Source: Candidatus Limnocylindrales bacterium (GTDB taxonomy: Bacteria; Desulfobacterota; Binatia; UBA1149; CAITLU01). Taken from it: a stretch of 64,000 nucleotides of DNA. The DNA is taken from positions 75,955 through 139,954 of the forward strand of contig DATNBU010000041.1 of NCBI GenBank assembly GCA_035571835.1, read 5' to 3'. Numbering within the stretch: position 1 is the first letter of the stretch; the number at the start of each line of letters is the position of its first letter. A program made the translations under genes and the position numbers. This document shows positions 59,495 to 64,000 of the stretch, piece by piece. The notes beneath the pieces are model-generated. The model was not told the DNA's origin, did no database searches, and worked only from the letters and a program-made list of their open reading frames with translations.

Positions 59495-61573
59495 ATGGCG
59501 CTGCTGCGTCGAGTGGTGCTCGGTCTTCTTACCGTTGTTGCGATCGCGTTGGGGGCGGTGCTCGTGGCCTCGGTCGTCGGACTGCCACGCTATTCCTACC
59601 TCCCGGCGATGGAGTCGGTGCTCAACCCGCAGGTCCTCGACGTTGCCGTCACGTACGACACGTCCGGCCGCAGCCTGACGGACATCGATGCGCCGCCGGC
59701 CGCCGACCTCGCGCCGCTGCCGGCACGCGAAGGCGACGTTCGCATCGATTCGGCCATGCTCGCGCTCGGACGCGAGACGTTCTATCGCGAGACGTTCGGC
59801 AACGAGGTCTTCCTGACCGACGTTGCCGGCTTCCTCGACGGTCCGCTGCGGCCGTACAACCTTGCGAGGGCCGTGATGGCGCTCGAAGGACGCGGCACCA
59901 CCAATCTACGCGTCGAGCTGGCCGAGACGGTCCGCATCGGCTCGGTGACGTACCGCGAAGGTTCCACGATCGATACCGGACTCGACGTACCGGCCGGCTC
60001 CTACGCGATCCTCGGGATGCCGATCCGGATTGCGCGCGGGCATGTCATGGCCGGCATGACGTGCGCGGCGTGCCACTCGACCGTCGATCCGGACACGAAG
60101 CAGGTCATCGACGGCGCGGTCAACAGCGACCTCGCGGCCGGCCTGCTGCTCGCGTTCGCGACGAACTCGGCTGCGTACTTCCCGCACGCCGAAGTTGCGT
60201 CGCTCGAGCCGTACGTGCGCGATCGATCGAGGAGGGTCGCCGCCTTCGACGGCAGCGCGGTGCCGCTTCCCGATGCGTCCGCGCTCGAGGCTGCGGTCGA
60301 CGAAGTGTTCGCGAGCTGGCCGCCGGGAAGCTTCGATACGACGACCGACATGAAAGCCGATCCGACGCAGATTCCGGACTCGTTCACGCTCGGCGACCAT
60401 CCGTACGGCTGGAGCGGATATGCCGCGGTCGGGCCGTTCCTCGGGCTTGCGTCGCTGTGCAACAACGCGCACGGGCCGAACGCGGATTCTCTGGCGCAGG
60501 CCGACCTTGCGCCCGCGCTGTTCGGTATCGACAGCGAAGTCTACATCGCGACGATCCTGCAGAATGCGGCCAATCCCGGATTCCGCTTCGATCCGGAGCA
60601 GCAGGAAAGGCCGTCGGCGTTCGTCGCATCCGTCGATCCGACGCCCGGCGCGCCGGGAATCAACGAGCTCGTCAAACCGCCCGGCTACCCGGAGATCTCG
60701 TGGATCGCGCCCGACGGCATGTTCGTCGGCTCGCCCGGCCGCAACGCGTGGGAACAGAGCAACGCGATGGCGGCATGGCAGAACACGCTCGCTCCGCCGC
60801 CTTCGCCTGTGGAGGCCGATGCCGAGAAATTCGCGCGCGGACGCGTGGTGTTCGAGAAGGCGCGGTGCGCGGGATGTCACGCCGGGCCGGCTCTGACCAG
60901 CAACAAGATCATTGCCGCGTCGCAGATCGAGACCGAGCCGGCGCGCGCGCTCGCATACCAGAAGACCGAAGCGAGCTTCGGGCCGCCGCTGATGTTCACG
61001 TTCGATACGCCGGTGCCGCTGCCTGCGGAACCGAAGACGATGCTCGTCAACATGAAGGGTCTCGAGCCGCATCAGCTCGATCTGGCCTGGGCGCACGACA
61101 ACACGACCGGCGGCTACAAGATTCCGAGTCTCGTGGGGCTGTACTGGTCGGCGCCTTATCTTCACGATGGCGGCGTCGCGGTCGGAGCCAACGATGAGCT
61201 CGGCGTCTCCGGCACGCTGCTGCGCGGTGTTGCGGTGAGTCCCGAGAAAAGCCTGATCGCGTTCGTCGATCGCAACCTGCGCGAGCTCGTCGTCGCGGCC
61301 AACGATGGGTCCGCATCGCTGCGCAGGGTACACGTGCGCGGCAGCGGTCATCCGTTCTGGGCTGACACGCAGGCGGGTTTCTCGGCCGACGACCAGCGTG
61401 CACTCGTCCACTATCTGCTGACCGCGGGTCAGCCCGAGCAGGATGAGGACGAGATCACCGACAGTCCTGGCTCCGAGGTCATGGCTCTTGCGTGGGTCTC
61501 CGACGACGACAGGCCGCAGCAACGTTCTGCCATCCGATCCCGACATTCGGTCGTGCCGGGATCACGGAAGTGA
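59495..61573 (+). CDS. Dihaem cytochrome c-type protein
   Basis: About 692 aa. One N-terminal membrane segment (VVLGLLTVVAIALGAVLVASV) anchors or exports it. Two c-type haem motifs are present, CAACH at Cys190 and CAGCH at Cys458, with a distal block IPSLVGLYWSAPYLHDGG typical of the peroxidase-like/RoxA-type cytochrome folds. It is expected in the periplasm, in electron transfer or oxidation of an unknown substrate. The ATG at 59495 (MALLRRVV) is preferred over 59408, which only adds a poorly conserved-looking prefix. Confidence 0.8.
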   Translation: MALLRRVVLGLLTVVAIALGAVLVASVVGLPRYSYLPAMESVLNPQVLDVAVTYDTSGRSLTDIDAPPAADLAPLPAREGDVRIDSAMLALGRETFYRETFGNEVFLTDVAGFLDGPLRPYNLARAVMALEGRGTTNLRVELAETVRIGSVTYREGSTIDTGLDVPAGSYAILGMPIRIARGHVMAGMTCAACHSTVDPDTKQVIDGAVNSDLAAGLLLAFATNSAAYFPHAEVASLEPYVRDRSRRVAAFDGSAVPLPDASALEAAVDEVFASWPPGSFDTTTDMKADPTQIPDSFTLGDHPYGWSGYAAVGPFLGLASLCNNAHGPNADSLAQADLAPALFGIDSEVYIATILQNAANPGFRFDPEQQERPSAFVASVDPTPGAPGINELVKPPGYPEISWIAPDGMFVGSPGRNAWEQSNAMAAWQNTLAPPPSPVEADAEKFARGRVVFEKARCAGCHAGPALTSNKIIAASQIETEPARALAYQKTEASFGPPLMFTFDTPVPLPAEPKTMLVNMKGLEPHQLDLAWAHDNTTGGYKIPSLVGLYWSAPYLHDGGVAVGANDELGVSGTLLRGVAVSPEKSLIAFVDRNLRELVVAANDGSASLRRVHVRGSGHPFWADTQAGFSADDQRALVHYLLTAGQPEQDEDEITDSPGSEVMALAWVSDDDRPQQRSAIRSRHSVVPGSRK

Positions 61574-61637
61574 CAACTTCGGCATTGACTGGTCACCCGA
61601 AGCAGCAGAGATTTTTGTTGCGTTCTCAGTACGCTGC

Positions 61638-61665
61638 TTGTTGGGCCGGTCGGGGTCCATATAAC
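61638..61665 (+). promoter_or_regulatory. Possible sigma-70 promoter of histidine kinase gene
   Basis: TTGTTG at 61638-61643, a 16-base spacer and TATAAC at 61660-61665, 55 bases ahead of the start codon. Weak -35 match. Confidence 0.35.
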
Positions 61666-61719
61666 ATCACCAAGGTTACCCCGACTGCGCCCCGTCCTCT
61701 GTCTGCGAGGTAGAAATGT

Positions 61720-63261
61720 ATGGATGAACGAACGCGACACCCAATCGAGTCCGGCGAGGTCGCGGCGGCGCGTCTGGCCGCGATCGTCGATTCGTCGGAC
61801 GATGCGATCGTCGCCAAGACCCTCGAGGGCATCATCACGTCGTGGAACCGGTCCGCCGAGAGGATGTTCGGCTATACGGCGGACGAGGCCATCGGCCAGC
61901 ACATCAGCCTGATCATCCCGAAGGATCGCCGAGGCGAAGAAGTCCAGGTCATCAACCGCATCAAGAACGGCGAGAAGGTCGACCATTTCGAGACCGTGCG
62001 GCAGGCCAAGGACGGCAGCCTTCTCGACATTTCGCTCAGCGTTTCGCCGGTCCTCGATCCGACCGGCAAGATCGTCGGAGTCTCCAAGGTCGCCCGCGAC
62101 ATCACCGACCGCCGCAGGATCGAGCGCGAGCGCGTGCAGCTTCTCGAACAGGTCCAGGCCGACAACAAGGCGAAAGACGAATTCCTCGCGCTGCTCGGAC
62201 ACGAGCTTCGCAATCCGCTTGCGGCCATTGCGAGCGCCGGCCAGCTGCTCGCGATCGCCCGCAACCTCGAAGACATCGCGCGGCCGCAGATCGTGATCGC
62301 CCGCCAGGTCGCGCATCTTGCGCGCCTGGTCGACGACCTGCTCGACGTTGCCCGCGTGCGCGCCGGAAAGATCACGCTCGACCGCAAGCCGGTCGTGCTG
62401 TCGGACGCCGTCGAGCACGCGCTCGACGTGCTGCGCTCCGGAATGCGCCCGGCCTGGCACGTGATCGAGGTCGACTGCGGCGACGTCACCGTCGATGCCG
62501 ATCCGGTGCGGCTCGAACAGATCATCCTCAACCTGCTGACCAACGCGGTGAAGTACACGCCGGCCGGCCGCCGTATCCGCGTGAGCGCACGCGCGGCGAA
62601 CGGGCAGGGCGAGCTTCGCGTGCAGGACGAAGGTGTCGGGATTGCGCCGTCGTCGCTGCCGAGGATCTTCGGGTTGTTCGTGCAGGGCGAATGGACGGTC
62701 GATCGCGCCGAAGGCGGCCTCGGAATCGGCCTTACGCTCGTGCGTACGCTGACCGAGCTGCACGGCGGTACGGTCGAAGCGTTCAGCGAAGGACCGGGCC
62801 GCGGAAGTCTCTTCACCGTGCGGCTCCCGCTGGCTACGCAGGCGGAGCAGGCAAAGACCGCCCCGCCGGAACCGGGTTCGAGCCGTCGCATCCTGATCGT
62901 CGAGGACAACGCCGATGCGCGCGAGATGCTGCGCGTGCTGCTCGAGCGGCAGGGCCACGAGGTCTTCGAAGCCGCCGACGGAGCCGAAGGCCTGCGCATG
63001 GCGCTCGAGCTGAGGCCGAATCTTTCGCTGATCGATATCGGCCTGCCGATCGTCGACGGCTACGAGGTCGCGCGCCTGATTCGCGAATCGAACGAATCGG
63101 GCCGCCTGGTTGCTCTGACGGGATACGGGCAGCCCGAAGACCGCCAGCGCTCGCTCGCCGCCGGCTTCGACGATCACCTGGTCAAGCCGGTCGCTCCCGC
63201 GCGTCTTCTCGCGGTCGTCTCCAAGGCCGGAGACAACAAGAACCGCGCCGCCGGCAGCTGA
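61720..63261 (+). CDS. PAS-containing hybrid histidine kinase
   Basis: The 513-aa protein has a PAS domain (residues about 15-130, ending VARDITDRR), a HisKA dimerisation helix with the phosphorylated His161 in LGHELRNPL, and an HATPase domain (N-box NLLTNAVKYTP, G1 DEGVGIAP, G2 GGLGIGLTLV). A receiver domain (about 390-505) ends it, with the acceptor Asp in LSLIDIGLPIVDGYE and VALTGYG plus KPV at its end. There is no membrane segment, so it senses a cytoplasmic or dissolved signal. No separate regulator gene is adjacent; the CBS gene is convergent. Confidence 0.93.
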   Translation: MDERTRHPIESGEVAAARLAAIVDSSDDAIVAKTLEGIITSWNRSAERMFGYTADEAIGQHISLIIPKDRRGEEVQVINRIKNGEKVDHFETVRQAKDGSLLDISLSVSPVLDPTGKIVGVSKVARDITDRRRIERERVQLLEQVQADNKAKDEFLALLGHELRNPLAAIASAGQLLAIARNLEDIARPQIVIARQVAHLARLVDDLLDVARVRAGKITLDRKPVVLSDAVEHALDVLRSGMRPAWHVIEVDCGDVTVDADPVRLEQIILNLLTNAVKYTPAGRRIRVSARAANGQGELRVQDEGVGIAPSSLPRIFGLFVQGEWTVDRAEGGLGIGLTLVRTLTELHGGTVEAFSEGPGRGSLFTVRLPLATQAEQAKTAPPEPGSSRRILIVEDNADAREMLRVLLERQGHEVFEAADGAEGLRMALELRPNLSLIDIGLPIVDGYEVARLIRESNESGRLVALTGYGQPEDRQRSLAAGFDDHLVKPVAPARLLAVVSKAGDNKNRAAGS

Positions 63262-63265
63262 TCAG

Positions 63266-63316
63266 AAATCGGGGACAGACACCGATATCCGAAAATCGGT
63301 GTCTGTCCCCGTTTTT
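63266..63316. terminator. Family-1 pair forming a terminator hairpin
   Basis: A direct unit (63266) and an inverted unit (63293), 27 bp apart, pair perfectly over 17 bp (63270-63286 with 63295-63311, loop 63287-63294). The stem is followed by TTTTT at 63312-63316. It begins five bases after the kinase stop and serves as a plus-strand rho-independent terminator between convergent genes. Confidence 0.8.
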
Positions 63317-63334
63317 CTGGTTTTCCCCTTTCGA

Positions 63335-63805
63335 TTACGAGTGCAGGCGTTGCGAGCGCGGGTGGCAGACCGCGGCGTAGGCCTCGACCACTTTCTTCGG
63401 ATCGACGTCGCCGGTCTTTCCTCCGCGCGCTTCTTCGCTCTGGCGCGTGATGTCGGCGAGCGAGAGGATTCCGCACAGCCGCCCTTCGTTGTCGGTGACG
63501 GGAAGGCGCCGCACCTGACACTGCTCCATGATCTGTTCGGCAGCCCGGACCGAATCGTCCGGACAGCAGCATTTGACGTCGGCGGTCATCGTATCGCAGA
63601 TCCGCACGCTGCTCGGCGCGACGTCGCGCGACCAGCATGCGATGGCGATGTCGCGATCGGTGATCGCGCCGACCACCCGGCGATCCGAGTCGACGATCGG
63701 GACGATGCCGCAGTCGTTATCCCACATCAGCTTGACCGCTTCGCTGCAGGGATCGTCGGGCCGGCACGCCGCGACGTCGCGGGTCATGATTTCCTCAACT
63801 TTCAT
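63335..63805 (-). CDS. CBS-domain pair protein
   Basis: The 156-aa protein has two CBS motifs: the first around VEEIMTRDVAACRPDD to VGAITDRDIAIA, the second around VRICDTMTADVKCCCPDDSV to GRLCGILSLADI. Such stand-alone pairs bind adenosyl nucleotides and regulate partner enzymes. The ATG at 63805 follows GGAGACAGG and is preferred to an upstream start at 63994, whose extra residues would come partly from a repeat. The Cys-rich stretch CCCPDD is unusual. Role unknown. Confidence 0.85.
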   Translation of the reverse strand: MKVEEIMTRDVAACRPDDPCSEAVKLMWDNDCGIVPIVDSDRRVVGAITDRDIAIACWSRDVAPSSVRICDTMTADVKCCCPDDSVRAAEQIMEQCQVRRLPVTDNEGRLCGILSLADITRQSEEARGGKTGDVDPKKVVEAYAAVCHPRSQRLHS

Positions 63806-63977
63806 ATCGCCTGTCTCCTTTCCGTCAGGTCCTGGGGTTCCGAGTGCGAGTCGGTGGCCGCGATCGACGGAATCGCCGATCACTGATCGCAGGCTAGGCG
63901 CACGCCGCTGGACGCGGCAACGGTGCCCGCACGAAAATGCTCTCCGCCGGGGGACGCGCCGAAACCGGACGAAACGG

Positions 63978-64000
63978 AAATCGGGGACAGACACCGATTT
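63978..64000. repeat. Family-1 repeat at right window edge
   Basis: A perfect unit, arms AAATCGG (63978-63984) and CCGATTT (63994-64000). Further units may follow outside the window. Confidence 0.9.

Overview
The window looks like one chromosome segment of a high-GC, Gram-negative soil- or sediment-type bacterium. A deltaproteobacterial-grade lineage (Binatota, Myxococcota or Desulfuromonadota-like) is my guess. It rests on a dockerin-like secreted protein, FN3/PPC-domain exoproteins, paired sulfatases with a formylglycine-generating enzyme, and multihaem-type cytochromes; no rRNA or ribosomal protein gene is present to place it firmly.

Layout. (1) 0-8.3 kb: a cut-off membrane-protein gene at the left edge, three genes of unknown function, and a six-gene minus-strand operon holding an NMT1/THI5-like ABC importer, a methyltransferase and an XRE-like regulator. 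(2) 8.9-11.8 kb: a secreted protein with five nearly identical 297-bp FN3 repeats, a PPC domain and an M23 peptidase. (3) 11.9-22.6 kb: one tightly packed minus-strand gene set. In order of transcription it encodes a GHKL ATPase, a STAS-like protein, a small protein, a Cys-rich DUF4417-like protein, a sigma-region-4 protein, an XRE-like protein, an ImmA/IrrE-UvrD helicase fusion, and a complete ubiquitin-like conjugation cassette (double-Ubl fused to E2, JAB fused to E1, and DUF6527). (4) 22.6-30 kb: phage-type modules, namely terminase small and large subunits, a ParB-methyltransferase fusion, and a DUF2924/large serine recombinase/ParB-HTH cassette. No structural phage genes follow. (5) 30-41.4 kb: a defence cluster with a DUF262-HNH protein facing an operon of small genes, SNF2 helicase, type III-like methyltransferase, type III-like Res helicase-nuclease and PLD nuclease. 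(6) 41.65 kb: tRNA-Asn, which looks like the right border of the island. (7) 41.9-64 kb: ordinary chromosome, with sulfatase, phosphodiesterase lipoprotein, uvrB-uvrC, comEC, a Uma2-like protein, an arylsulfatase with its activating enzyme, secreted proteins, a dihaem cytochrome, a hybrid histidine kinase and a CBS protein.

How it fits together. The left and middle parts (at least 11.9-41.4 kb) read as a mobile accessory island next to tRNA-Asn that carries phage packaging, recombinase and at least two separate conflict or defence systems. The right part carries its own signature: a 23-nt palindrome with no stop codon in any of six frames, often in strict 27-bp steps. It lies between genes, forms a terminator, and is translated in frame inside UvrC and ComEC. 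None of these repeats was seen left of the tRNA. The two most interesting items are the 11.9-22.6 kb signalling/helicase/ubiquitin-like gene set and the coding palindromes.
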